A stretch of DNA of 64,000 bases from Leptospira jelokensis (GTDB taxonomy: Bacteria; Spirochaetota; Leptospiria; Leptospirales; Leptospiraceae), in the NCBI RefSeq assembly GCF_004769635.1, contig NZ_RQGH01000014.1, positions 109,886 to 173,885 on the forward strand, read 5' to 3'. Numbering within the stretch: the first letter of the stretch is position 1; every line of letters starts with the position of its first letter. Position numbers and translations under genes: made by a program. Positions 18,694 through 27,291 of the stretch are shown here, piece after piece. The notes beneath the pieces were generated by a model, which was given only the letters and a program-made list of their open reading frames with translations, did no database searches and had not been told where the DNA came from.

Positions 18694-19332
18694 ATGAAGT
18701 TTGTAACAAGTGTGATCCTAGTTATTTTCTCTCTCGGACTTGTGGCCAAAAGTACAATGTCATACCGAGAAAGGAAAAAACAATTGGATGGCAAAATCAC
18801 ACTTGTTCTCGACATCAAAGAACAACTAAAACTCGAACCAGAAATTGGTAAAACTTCTGTGGAAACAATGCGAGACCAAGTAGAAGAAACCTATCGGGTT
18901 GGGAAACGTGCCGACATTGAAAAAATGTTAACCCTTGCAGAAGGGGAAATCCTTGTCACACAAAGAAAACTTTGTATTCCCATGGAAGAACAAGCCAATG
19001 GACTCTACCAAAAAGCCATGGGGACCTGGATCCAAATGGAATCGGATGAAAAATCTGGTTCCATTCGTTTGGAGTGGGACACAAAAGAAAAAATCCAACG
19101 TTACCTGATGATGGCTAAAAGTGAAAAAGACCATGCAAAGGAATATTTTTTGTCGGGCAATTACCAACTTTCGCTCCATACCTACAAACGTTCGCTAGTT
19201 TATAGCCTTTTGACATTACGTTCGCAAAAAACAGAAATCCCTGAATCGTACCAATCTGCAGATGCAGCGTGGGTACAACCCATTTGGTTGGGGCTCCATA
19301 AACAAAAGCAAACCTCGATCCAAGAAAACTAA
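18694..19332 (+). CDS. exported helical protein of unknown function
   Basis: A 212-residue protein with an N-terminal hydrophobic segment (VTSVILVIFSLGLVAKS) acting as signal or anchor, then Lys/Glu-rich helices. The segment DHAKEYFLSGNYQLSLHTYKRSLVYSL looks like a TPR-type helical pair. GAAGAAG precedes the ATG, which lies one base past the previous stop. A longer open frame starts at 18451 within the upstream gene but lacks a signal peptide, so I reject that start. Partner of the preceding exported protein by context. Confidence 0.75.
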   Translation: MKFVTSVILVIFSLGLVAKSTMSYRERKKQLDGKITLVLDIKEQLKLEPEIGKTSVETMRDQVEETYRVGKRADIEKMLTLAEGEILVTQRKLCIPMEEQANGLYQKAMGTWIQMESDEKSGSIRLEWDTKEKIQRYLMMAKSEKDHAKEYFLSGNYQLSLHTYKRSLVYSLLTLRSQKTEIPESYQSADAAWVQPIWLGLHKQKQTSIQEN

Positions 19333-19379
19333 AAAATTTTCATTTTCATTCACACCAAATTTCAAAAAATGACTGCTTA

Positions 19380-20579
19380 GTGAAGTTTGAATCACTTTAT
19401 CGTCATTTTTTGCTCACAAGGGCAACTCAGATTCCCGTCATAGGCGAGAAAGGAGAACTTGTCGGCTTACTTTCCAAAGAACGAGTGCACCGAGAATTAT
19501 CTGACCTTGGAAAAGAAAGAGAAGACTTAGACCAAATCCCAATCGAAATTTTAGAAACAGAACTCAGTGAGTCTTTGGTATTATATTTCAAAGAGTCTTC
19601 TCTTATCCCTGTCATCGGCATCGATGGAGAAAAAAAGGACAATTGGGACAAACCAAGATTTCTTGCTGCCTTTACCAAATTAGAATCCAAACAAATTCGG
19701 GATCCGAAACTCGAAACCATCGAATCCAAACTAGAGAAAAAAAAGGAAAATTTAGATTCTGTCCAGTGGTTTATGGAACTCATCTTATCCCATTTCCCTG
19801 ATGGCCTAATCGCAACCGATGTGACAGGTGGAACTATTTTTTATAACGAAAGTTTTGAAAAGGATATTCTCACAAAACCTTTGTTCGACGATTCGATCGA
19901 AACAGCAGAAAAGTTTTTACATAATTTAAATAGAGAAGTTCTCGCCACTTACCTAAAAGACCATGATTTGAGTTTGGGTAAAGAAGCGGACACAAGTGTT
20001 TTAACCACGATGTTACCTGATTTACAATCACAGGTAAGGATCATCACGTTAAAAAAAGAAAAGAAAGTAGTGGGGTTTTTGTACCATTTTACTTCTAGTG
20101 TGAGTGGTTTTGGGAAAGGAAAATCAGATTTCCCTGATTTAGATTTGGCCTTCCATTCCAAATTGCCACTGGAAACAGTACTTGCGGAAATGGAAGCGCA
20201 CTACATCCATAAATCCTTACAAAGGAATTCACAAAATATCTCTCATGCCGCAAGTGAACTGGGAATCCCAAGAACCACGTTACAAAACAGAATTCGTTTT
20301 TTAAATTTATCCGAACGGTTCCAAAATCATAAAAAAGAAAAACTGGTGATCCCAAGAAAACGATCTGAAAAACAGGGAACTCTTGAAAAAAAACCACTCC
20401 CAAAAAAAGGACAAACCAAAAAACAATCTGGCTCCCAAGCGAAGGATTCCAAAAATACTCTGCGTAAAGCTGTTAAAACACGGAAAGAAAGCACTCCAAC
20501 GCTGAAAAAGCAAAAGAATACGAAGAAACTGAGCCCATCCGCGAAGAAAGCGGCCAAAAAGGCAAAAAAAAGACGTTGA
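19380..20579 (+). CDS. CBS/PAS/Fis-type HTH regulator with lysine-rich tail, no AAA+ domain
   Basis: A 399-residue regulator starting with GTG. Residues 10-100 hold two CBS-like beta-alpha units (TQIPVIGEKGELVGLLS and SSLIPVIGIDG). A short coiled linker leads to a PAS-like domain (about 126-240; LSHFPDGLIATDVTGGTIFYNESFE). Residues 266-310 are a Fis/NtrC-type helix-turn-helix (NISHAASELGIPRTTLQNRI). The last 80 residues are very rich in Lys, Ser and Thr, histone H1-like. The order CBS-PAS-Fis is that of some sigma-54 activators, but the central AAA+ domain with GAFTGA is absent. It therefore cannot itself melt sigma-54 complexes; it may act as a repressor, co-regulator or DNA-architectural protein (inference). 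Confidence 0.8.
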   Translation: MKFESLYRHFLLTRATQIPVIGEKGELVGLLSKERVHRELSDLGKEREDLDQIPIEILETELSESLVLYFKESSLIPVIGIDGEKKDNWDKPRFLAAFTKLESKQIRDPKLETIESKLEKKKENLDSVQWFMELILSHFPDGLIATDVTGGTIFYNESFEKDILTKPLFDDSIETAEKFLHNLNREVLATYLKDHDLSLGKEADTSVLTTMLPDLQSQVRIITLKKEKKVVGFLYHFTSSVSGFGKGKSDFPDLDLAFHSKLPLETVLAEMEAHYIHKSLQRNSQNISHAASELGIPRTTLQNRIRFLNLSERFQNHKKEKLVIPRKRSEKQGTLEKKPLPKKGQTKKQSGSQAKDSKNTLRKAVKTRKESTPTLKKQKNTKKLSPSAKKAAKKAKKRR

Positions 20580-20721
20580 CGAAAACGATCGGAAAAACAA
20601 TTTTTTCATTACCGTTTGAGAAAACACCTCCGCACTTCGCTGTTTCACTTGCATACTTAACTTGCACAAATGGTTTCCCGAATTTTATCAAATACTCTAA
20701 CAAATCAATGTAGAACAATCT

Positions 20722-22125
20722 ATGGCATCACGCAAACAAGAAGAAATCCAAGTTAATCCCCCTGAAGAACCAACCGAATACACAAATGGCATTATGGACC
20801 AAGACGATGCCTCCGAACCACCGAAACAATTTAAGAAAAAAAAGAATCGTTACGAAGGTCCCATCCCTCCACCTCTTGACTTAGTTGAACTTAAGAAAAA
20901 GAACATCAATGAACTGGCAGACCTTGCGAAAGGTTTGGGAGTCGAAAACACTCATGGTTTGAAAAAACAAAACTTGATGTTTGCTCTCCTCCAAGCACAA
21001 ACCGAAAAAGACGGACAAGTGCATGCAGCTGGAGTGATGGAAAGGTTGCCTGATGGGTATGGATTCCTTCGTTCACCTGACTACAATTATGTGCCAGGTC
21101 CAGATGATATATATGTTTCACCCTCTCAAATCAAATTGTTTGGCCTAAGAACAGGTGATACGGTAACTGGTCTCATCCGTCCACCAAAGGAAGCAGAACG
21201 ATTTTTTGCGATGCTTCGAGTGGAATCCATCAATGGATTTCCGGTAGAAGTCGCTCAAAAAAGAAATTTATTCGATAACCTAACACCTCTTTATCCAAAT
21301 GAAAGGATCAATATGGAATTTGATCCAAGCCATTTGGACACACGTGTGATTGATCTCATGTGTCCCATCGGAAAGGGACAACGGGCTCTGATTGTGGCGC
21401 CACCTAGAACTGGTAAAACGGTTCTCATGCAATCCATTGCCAATGCCATCACTCGTAACCACCCAGAAATTTTTCTCATCGTCCTTCTCATTGATGAACG
21501 CCCCGAAGAAGTAACCGATATGGCACGCCATGTAAAAGGGGAAGTTGTGAGTTCTACTTTTGATGAACCAGCACAGCGCCACGTCCAAGTGGCAGAGATG
21601 GTCATTGAAAAAGCAAAACGACTTGTGGAACATGGAAAGGATGTGGTTATCCTCCTCGACTCTATCACAAGGCTTGCCCGTGCCTACAACCAAGTGGTTC
21701 CCACTTCTGGGAAAATCCTTTCAGGTGGTGTGGACTCCAATGCCCTTCACAAACCAAAACGTTTTTTTGGTGCAGCAAGGAATATCGAAGAGGGTGGCTC
21801 ACTCACCATCATCGCCACTGCCCTCATTGACACGGGTTCCCGAATGGACGAAGTGATTTTTGAGGAATTTAAGGGAACGGGGAATATGGAAATCCATTTG
21901 GACCGAAAACTCGCTGACAAACGGATTTTCCCTGCCATCGACATCAACCGCTCTGGGACAAGGAAAGAAGAACTCCTCCTTCCGCAAGACACGCTCACTC
22001 GTGTTTTTATCCTCCGAAAAGTACTTTCTCCTATGAGTATCACCGAAAGTATGGAACTATTGATTGAAAAAATGCGTGGCGCGAAGACAAACGACCAATT
22101 CCTCGCCAGCATGAATACGAACTAA
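20722..22125 (+). CDS. rho: transcription termination factor Rho
   Basis: A 467-residue hexameric RNA helicase. The N-terminal Rho-N helices ([19 protein letters not shown]) carry a charged extension of about 45 residues. The RNA-binding cold-shock-like domain contains DGYGFLRS. The ATPase has Walker [10 protein letters not shown] (Lys232) and [11 protein letters not shown], with the Q/R loops in [20 protein letters not shown]. It begins a run with rpmE and the IscU-like gene. The 142 bases before it are A/T-rich; TTGCAC near 20663 is a possible -35 element. Confidence 0.97.
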   Translation: MASRKQEEIQVNPPEEPTEYTNGIMDQDDASEPPKQFKKKKNRYEGPIPPPLDLVELKKKNINELADLAKGLGVENTHGLKKQNLMFALLQAQTEKDGQVHAAGVMERLPDGYGFLRSPDYNYVPGPDDIYVSPSQIKLFGLRTGDTVTGLIRPPKEAERFFAMLRVESINGFPVEVAQKRNLFDNLTPLYPNERINMEFDPSHLDTRVIDLMCPIGKGQRALIVAPPRTGKTVLMQSIANAITRNHPEIFLIVLLIDERPEEVTDMARHVKGEVVSSTFDEPAQRHVQVAEMVIEKAKRLVEHGKDVVILLDSITRLARAYNQVVPTSGKILSGGVDSNALHKPKRFFGAARNIEEGGSLTIIATALIDTGSRMDEVIFEEFKGTGNMEIHLDRKLADKRIFPAIDINRSGTRKEELLLPQDTLTRVFILRKVLSPMSITESMELLIEKMRGAKTNDQFLASMNTN

Positions 22126-22135
22126 AAGGGCCACC

Positions 22136-22336
22136 ATGAAAACTGACATCCATCCAAAATACGTTGCTGCCAAAATCAAATGTGCTTGTGGTACTGTGAT
22201 CGAAACACGTTCCACTTCCGGGGACATCAGTGTGGAAATTTGTTCCAACTGCCACCCTTTCTTCACGGGAAAATCCAAACTCGTGGACACAACAGGCCGC
22301 GTAGACAAGTTCAAGAAAAAATACAAAATGAAATAA
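22136..22336 (+). CDS. rpmE: 50S ribosomal protein L31, zinc-binding form
   Basis: A 66-residue L31 with MKTDIHPKY at the start, Cys in KCACG and the pair in [13 protein letters not shown]: the C+ form that binds zinc. It follows rho by ten bases, an arrangement common in bacteria. A 7-base hairpin spans its stop codon and may limit readthrough into the next gene. Confidence 0.97.
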   Translation: MKTDIHPKYVAAKIKCACGTVIETRSTSGDISVEICSNCHPFFTGKSKLVDTTGRVDKFKKKYKMK

Positions 22337-22352
22337 GAGGCTTTTGCCTCTT
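22335..22352 (+). terminator. terminator-like hairpin after rpmE
   Basis: AAGAGGC TTTT GCCTCTT forms a 7-base stem with a 4-base loop overlapping the rpmE stop codon. Only TT and then GG follow, so termination would be weak or rho-aided. It probably lowers expression of the downstream gene relative to rpmE. Confidence 0.5.
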
Positions 22353-22386
22353 TGGAACCGTCTAAGTTACAACAGGAGAACAACTC

Positions 22387-23181
22387 ATGGCAGTAATGGA
22401 CTTTGCTCGCTACAAAGAAATCAACGACCAAAGGATGAATTACCGTGAGATGGAAGACGCTACTGTCGTTTCCTACTACCGCAACACTGGTTGCGGAGAC
22501 GGTTACCGCATCTATCTAAAGTTAAACGACGAACAAGTTGTAGAAGACGCCAGTTACACTACAACAGGTTGTGGGTTTGGGATTGTGGCTCTTGCCATGG
22601 CAACCGAGTACGCAAAAGGTAAATCCTTAACGGAACTAAAACACCTAACACCAGAAACACTCGAAACTCTATTTGAATTTCCAGAAAGAAGGAAAAACTA
22701 CCCGGAGTCCGCAGTTGCTGCTCTTAAAAAAGCAGTGGAAGACTACGAATCAGGACAAGGGGTTCCCAAAGAAAACCGAATCACAAAAGCGCAAACCATG
22801 GAGCTGCTTCACAAACAAGGGCATTTGCGAGAGGCAAAATTATCCAGTGTAATGCTTGAAAAAGAAAAATTGGATGGTGTGGATTTTTCAGGTGCTGACC
22901 TTCACAATGCTTTTTTGCAGAACTCTAGTTTTGTTGGAGCAAACTTCCAAGGAGCAAATCTAAAGGCTTCGTTTTTCAATGGAGCGGACCTTCGTAATGC
23001 CAATTTCCGTGGTGCTGACCTTCGATTTGCCAAACTCGCTTCCGCAAAAATCGAAGGTGCTGATTTTACCGATGCGATTTATGATATCGGAACACGTGTG
23101 GACCATAGCCAAATGTACATCTTTGATGTGATGAAAAAAGCAGGCAAAGACCTCTATCTGAAAAAAGAGGATGGGGAATGA
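22387..23181 (+). CDS. IscU/NifU-like scaffold domain fused to pentapeptide repeats
   Basis: A 264-residue two-domain protein. Residues 1-125 resemble the IscU/NifU-N iron-sulphur scaffold: TGCGDGYRIYLKL (Cys36, Asp38), then VVEDASYTTTGCGFG (Cys62) and AKGKSLTEL. The third scaffold Cys, expected near RRKNYPESAVAALKKAV, is absent. Residues 155-235 form a pentapeptide-repeat beta-helix (GADLHNAFL, GANFQGANL, GADLRNANF, GADLRFAKL). With two of three ligands it might be a carrier or a divergent scaffold rather than a classical IscU. AGGAG precedes the ATG. It overlaps the next small gene as ATGA. No IscS, HscA or ferredoxin genes are near. Confidence 0.82.
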   Translation: MAVMDFARYKEINDQRMNYREMEDATVVSYYRNTGCGDGYRIYLKLNDEQVVEDASYTTTGCGFGIVALAMATEYAKGKSLTELKHLTPETLETLFEFPERRKNYPESAVAALKKAVEDYESGQGVPKENRITKAQTMELLHKQGHLREAKLSSVMLEKEKLDGVDFSGADLHNAFLQNSSFVGANFQGANLKASFFNGADLRNANFRGADLRFAKLASAKIEGADFTDAIYDIGTRVDHSQMYIFDVMKKAGKDLYLKKEDGE

Positions 23182-23366
23182 AACCTGGCGACAAGGCAAA
23201 ACTCACGAAACAAACCTTCCTCCACAAAGGGATTTTTATTTTTACTGGTTCCACTGTCGAAGTGAAAGAAATCCAAAATGATAAGGCAATCGTCATTTAT
23301 AATGACAAAGAAGGTTACCCTCACGATTTAGAGATGAACCTAACCGATTTGGCACCAGTTTCCTAA
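23178..23366 (+). CDS. small conserved-type protein, SH3-like
   Basis: A 62-residue protein whose ATG overlaps the stop of the IscU-like gene (ATGA). The pattern of short beta-strands (GIFIFTGSTVEVKEIQNDKAIVIYND) suggests a small SH3/KOW-like barrel. No Cys. The tight coupling implies it works with, or is made in step with, the IscU-pentapeptide protein. Function unknown. Confidence 0.7.
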   Translation: MKPGDKAKLTKQTFLHKGIFIFTGSTVEVKEIQNDKAIVIYNDKEGYPHDLEMNLTDLAPVS

Positions 23367-23420
23367 GCCCGATTTTCTTGACACAAAAGAAGAGAATCGT
23401 AACGTATTGTTAATCCTAGT

Positions 23421-23780
23421 ATGTTGATTCAAAGCCACCGTCAGGAAAACCACCTGTTACTCTCCATCCAAAGGGATGTCCTGATGGAAAATTCACGCGA
23501 GTTTTACCAAGAGTTCGAAAAAGCAATTGAAGGTTCTCATTTTGGTAAATTGACCATGGACTTTCATTTGGTGAAATTTTTGGATTCCAGTGGGATTGGT
23601 GCTGTGATCAAAGCATCCTCTGCTCTCCACAACCGTGGTGTGGAAATCTTTGTAACCAACCTTAACAAAAATCTAAACTCTGTGTTTCGATTGTCTGGAC
23701 TCAATCATATCCTTTCCATTTTGACTTTGGATGAATACCTTTCAAAATTTCCTGAGTTTCAAAAAACTCTAGAGGCTTAA
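23421..23780 (+). CDS. STAS-domain anti-sigma factor antagonist-like protein
   Basis: A 119-residue single STAS domain. The phosphorylatable Ser lies in KFLDSSGIGAVIK (residues 56-57), as in SpoIIAA/RsbV. In partner switching such a protein, when dephosphorylated by a SpoIIE-type phosphatase, binds an anti-sigma kinase and frees a sigma factor. Two SpoIIE-type phosphatases are encoded in this window (28970-30895 and 48763-50523), but no anti-sigma kinase. A TTGACA at 23378 could be its -35 box; a matching -10 is unclear. The start lacks a strong ribosome site. Confidence 0.88.
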   Translation: MLIQSHRQENHLLLSIQRDVLMENSREFYQEFEKAIEGSHFGKLTMDFHLVKFLDSSGIGAVIKASSALHNRGVEIFVTNLNKNLNSVFRLSGLNHILSILTLDEYLSKFPEFQKTLEA

Positions 23781-23787
23781 CACCAAT

Positions 23788-24552
23788 ATGAAATCCCTTC
23801 GCATTCTTTTATTCGTTTCGTTTACCATTGGTATCCTTCAATCTTGTGCTACTGGCGTAAAATCCAGATCCCTTCTTTTTCGTAGCAACGAGTTTGCGAT
23901 TTATACGGTAAACCGTGATAAAATCAATGTGAAAACAGAATCTTCTGTTGCCAAAACTTTTGCCCATCCAGTTGAACTTACGGAAGATAAAATTTTAGAT
24001 TTACTGGGAAACATTCGGTTCCGAGAAGAAAGTTCTTATGGTGATGTGAACCAATACATCTTCGAAGAAAAAGAAGTGAAGGAATTCGCTTTGGATCTTG
24101 TGGATGGATTACAAAAATTAAAACCAAACCAGATCTTACTTGTCATTTCAAAATACAATCCAGTGAAATCAGTGGTATCCCACTATTCAAGGACATCTTT
24201 TTATATTTGGTCCACGGACACATCCATTGAGATTCTATTTGGTGAATTACAGAAAGAAATCTCTTATGATGAACAAGGGAATTATTTTGATTGGTCCAAT
24301 ATCCCTGATATTCCGTTTGATCACTTCCCTCAATCCACCTATGTTTTGCAAGGACAAGGATTTAGTTTTAAAAAAGTAGGTGGGTTTCGTAACAAACATT
24401 GGCTTGTTTTTGACAAATCAGATTTGGCAAAATTGAAATTTGAAAAACGGAAAAAAAGTTCCAACGAAATTTCCAATTCAGTAGAAGCCGATTTAAAACC
24501 TGAGAAAAAAATCCAGAGAGATGAAGAAGATGGGGTTTTGTTAGAGGAGTAG
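23788..24552 (+). CDS. putative lipoprotein
   Basis: A 254-residue protein with a lipoprotein signal ending ILQSC (Cys about 20). The mature part is mixed alpha/beta with a charged C-terminal tail (EKKIQRDEEDGVLLEE). No family recognised. It follows the STAS gene by seven bases and is convergent with fapA, overlapping its end by 12 bases. Confidence 0.8.
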   Translation: MKSLRILLFVSFTIGILQSCATGVKSRSLLFRSNEFAIYTVNRDKINVKTESSVAKTFAHPVELTEDKILDLLGNIRFREESSYGDVNQYIFEEKEVKEFALDLVDGLQKLKPNQILLVISKYNPVKSVVSHYSRTSFYIWSTDTSIEILFGELQKEISYDEQGNYFDWSNIPDIPFDHFPQSTYVLQGQGFSFKKVGGFRNKHWLVFDKSDLAKLKFEKRKKSSNEISNSVEADLKPEKKIQRDEEDGVLLEE

Positions 24553-26223
24553 GTCGTCTTCTTTTCGAATCACATTCCGTTCTGTTTGGATGGAACCATC
24601 GGTTCCCAAATAAAAATGTGTTTTCCCAACGAGGGAGTTGATACCCATCCGGTAATTTTTCCCCGCACCAAAACTTAAATCCACTCCAGGGAACACTTCC
24701 CTTTCCACATCCACAAAAGCATCGGGATTTGGTTCATAGGAACCAAGTGCTGTTTCAAACTGTTTGGTTTGTGTTTCCAATACCTTTGAAAACTTATCAT
24801 TCGCATCTTTGAGTTTAGTGATGGTTTCTTTTTCTTCCTGGGTGAGTTCTTTTTTTTGGCCTTTTTCGACAAGTTTGGTGAGTGTGAGTTGGACTTTATG
24901 GAGGGTGATTTCTTTTTCCGAAATTTCTTTTTTCATCCGGTTCAGTTCATCCAGAAGTTCTGGTGGGGTTCCAATGGCCACTTTCGTTTTTGTTTCCACA
25001 ACGGCACCGAGTTTGGCACAGGTGAGTGAGTTCCCAGCAATGATGGTGCCACCGATCACTTCTCCACGGCCCCCCATCACACGGATAAAGTCTTTGGCAG
25101 AAATTTCGGAATGCATCACCGCCTCTTCCACAAAAATGGAACCTTGGGCAGTCAGTTTTCCTTGTTCCACAAATTTGGCATAGATATTCCCTTCGGACTC
25201 GATGTATCCTTCTCCGCGACCCATAAATCCACCTGATAAAACAATATCACCTTTTGCTTTGAGAAAGGCTTTCCCAACTGAGTTACGGATGATGATGCTG
25301 CCACTTGTGGTGAGAGAAAACCCATCACCAATTTTTTCCTCAACGATAATGGTTCCAGGAAAATCAATATTGCCTGTGGAATAGTCCACAGCTTCTAGTT
25401 GGATCACTTCATCCACTTTGATTTCCCAGGAAGCGGAAAGGACAGGACGGCCGGCAATTTTAGCGTACAGTTTGTCCCCTTTCAGTTCCACATTGGGGCC
25501 AAGGATCCATTCAACGATTTTTTCTTCTTGGTAGGGTAGGATGGTTCCCGTGACGGTTTTTCCAAACTCTCCTTTTTTGGGAGGGATTTTCTCTGCGATG
25601 AGGTCACCTGGTTTTACGGATTGGATGACACCGATGTTTTTGTAATTGATCCGACCATGTTCATCTTCTTCTAACTGTGGTTTGTTGTCAGATCGGAAAT
25701 AAATTTTGATCTCTCCATCCTTTCCTGGGATGGGAGGGATGCCTTTCGCAATCACGTAAGGAACAAAAAATTCAGGATTTTTGATTTGGTTTTGGATGAC
25801 CGAATCAATGATTCCCACCGATACACCAACAGCTGCAATTTGTTCACGTAACTGGTATTCGGTGAGAAGGGGACCACCGTGTTTGGGAGGGTGTAAAACC
25901 ATTTTCGCTTCCATACCATCGTCTGAAACACTGATGTCTGCATACGATGGAACGGGATCTCCTTTGGACCAAGACCCAATTTCCACTGGTTTCCCATCGG
26001 CAAGTAATACGATTTTTTTTAAGTGTTCGGCTTGGTATCCTTCCACACCAAAGAGTTGCACTCGGGCAAGGACATCTTTGAATTCTACTTTTTTACCTTT
26101 GGAACCAGGTTTTGTGATTTTTAATATGGCTTTGCCATTGGCGTTTTCAATTTGGAAGTAACCATTTTCAGATGCTTCCAAGTCTTGTAAAATTCGATCT
26201 GTATATGAATCAGGGCCTGGCAT
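24541..26223 (-). CDS. FapA family protein (DUF342)
   Basis: A 560-residue DUF342/FapA protein. The middle and C-terminal regions are a Gly-rich beta-helix (GDLIAEKIPPKKGEFGKTVTG, GDIVLSGGFMGRGEGYIESEGN, GGTIIAGNSLTCAKLGA) typical of FapA, followed by a coiled coil (about 430-490). Relatives influence flagellar assembly or polar complexes in other bacteria; an equivalent role here is inference. The ATG directly follows the stop of the glycosyltransferase gene with no gap, making it the last gene of a five-gene minus-strand run. Confidence 0.85.
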   Translation of the reverse strand: MPGPDSYTDRILQDLEASENGYFQIENANGKAILKITKPGSKGKKVEFKDVLARVQLFGVEGYQAEHLKKIVLLADGKPVEIGSWSKGDPVPSYADISVSDDGMEAKMVLHPPKHGGPLLTEYQLREQIAAVGVSVGIIDSVIQNQIKNPEFFVPYVIAKGIPPIPGKDGEIKIYFRSDNKPQLEEDEHGRINYKNIGVIQSVKPGDLIAEKIPPKKGEFGKTVTGTILPYQEEKIVEWILGPNVELKGDKLYAKIAGRPVLSASWEIKVDEVIQLEAVDYSTGNIDFPGTIIVEEKIGDGFSLTTSGSIIIRNSVGKAFLKAKGDIVLSGGFMGRGEGYIESEGNIYAKFVEQGKLTAQGSIFVEEAVMHSEISAKDFIRVMGGRGEVIGGTIIAGNSLTCAKLGAVVETKTKVAIGTPPELLDELNRMKKEISEKEITLHKVQLTLTKLVEKGQKKELTQEEKETITKLKDANDKFSKVLETQTKQFETALGSYEPNPDAFVDVEREVFPGVDLSFGAGKNYRMGINSLVGKTHFYLGTDGSIQTERNVIRKEDDLLL

Positions 26224-27291
26224 TTAAGTATATTCTAACAGATGGCGAACGACATCTCCTTCACCATCAATTTTTAATTCGGATTTGGGAGTCATTCCAT
26301 CCACTGTGGTAAGGTATCTCAGCACTTCTTCAAATTCACAAGAAATAATTTTCTCCAAACTCAGGTAAGCGGATCGAAAGTATAGTTCCAGTGCATTCAC
26401 CAAATACAAGTATTCAATGAAGTCTCCTCGATCTGTATAGAGGATGGGAGTTTTTGCATGATAACATTCTGCTAAAATTCCATAACCCGGTTTTGTGCAG
26501 ACAAAATCGGCGGCTGTTACGAGGTCAGGGTAATGGGAAACATTGGGAACCAAAATCCCTTCTTTTTGGATACCAGGAACCCCATAGGCAACGAGTTGGA
26601 TGTTTTTTGGTAAATTTTTGGTTTGTAATGTATGACCTTCTAACCCATACGCACCAAAAGAAAGTAAGATATAGGTAGTTTCATCATTGAATCCAAATTG
26701 TTTCCGTGCCAAATCTTTTGTTAAATTGGGTTTTCTCCCCACAAGACCAATGTTAGTTTTTTCTAAGAAATTTGGCATGGGGCATTGGAAAGGTAATATG
26801 AGAGCTTCTGTCGCAAATCCATATTCCACTTCCAATTGTTCACTTAAATTTCCGAAATAAGAATCTGACTTGGAATAATTACGATAGATAAAATCCCAGG
26901 TGAAATTTCCGAGAAAGATACTGGGAATTCCCACTTCCAATGCAAGTGTGATGGGAAATGAAGAACTATCTGTGAGGATAAGAGAAATTTGATGTTCCTT
27001 GCAGTATTTTGTTTCCTCCTGTAACAGATTTGCTTTGGTTTTTTCAAATCGGATGAGTTCTTCTTTAGTGTTTTCCAAGTCTATGGACAGGGAATCTTTT
27101 TGAGTGATTCCAACATCTAACTTCAGTGCTTTAAGTTTTAATTTTGGGTGTTGGAAATCGATAAAACCAATTCGTGTACTGACCAAATGGATCTCTTCTA
27201 TGAAATCCTCATCTAATAACCGTTTGATGATACTGCCTGACCGACTGATGTGGCCAAAACCATGGCCTGAAATCGCAAAATAAAGTTTCAT
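26224..27291 (-). CDS. GT-B fold glycosyltransferase (MurG-like)
   Basis: A 355-residue cytoplasmic or peripheral protein. The N-terminal loop ISGHGFGHISRS is the Gly-rich acceptor-side motif of MurG/GT28-like enzymes. The C-terminal half has FGAYGLEG and TKPGYGILAECYHAKTPILY, which matches the donor-binding region that normally holds the nucleotide-sugar. It probably transfers a sugar onto a lipid or envelope acceptor; the sugar is unknown. ATG 27291 overlaps the upstream methyltransferase stop as ATGA; the longer frame to 27333 is not needed. Confidence 0.8.
   Translation of the reverse strand: MKLYFAISGHGFGHISRSGSIIKRLLDEDFIEEIHLVSTRIGFIDFQHPKLKLKALKLDVGITQKDSLSIDLENTKEELIRFEKTKANLLQEETKYCKEHQISLILTDSSSFPITLALEVGIPSIFLGNFTWDFIYRNYSKSDSYFGNLSEQLEVEYGFATEALILPFQCPMPNFLEKTNIGLVGRKPNLTKDLARKQFGFNDETTYILLSFGAYGLEGHTLQTKNLPKNIQLVAYGVPGIQKEGILVPNVSHYPDLVTAADFVCTKPGYGILAECYHAKTPILYTDRGDFIEYLYLVNALELYFRSAYLSLEKIISCEFEEVLRYLTTVDGMTPKSELKIDGEGDVVRHLLEYT

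Noticed and set aside
18451..19332. Long 293-residue frame starting inside the upstream exported protein
   Set aside because: The first 81 codons overlap a well-supported gene and give no signal peptide; ATG 18694 gives one and has a purine-rich ribosome site.
20340..20580. Frames on the minus strand opposite the Lys-rich tail
   Set aside because: They are Phe/Ser-rich shadows of the AAA/AAG codons of the regulator's tail.
23345..23360. TTGGCACCAGTTTCC as a second sigma-54 promoter
   Set aside because: It lacks the TTGC -12 element and lies inside the coding end of the small SH3-like gene.
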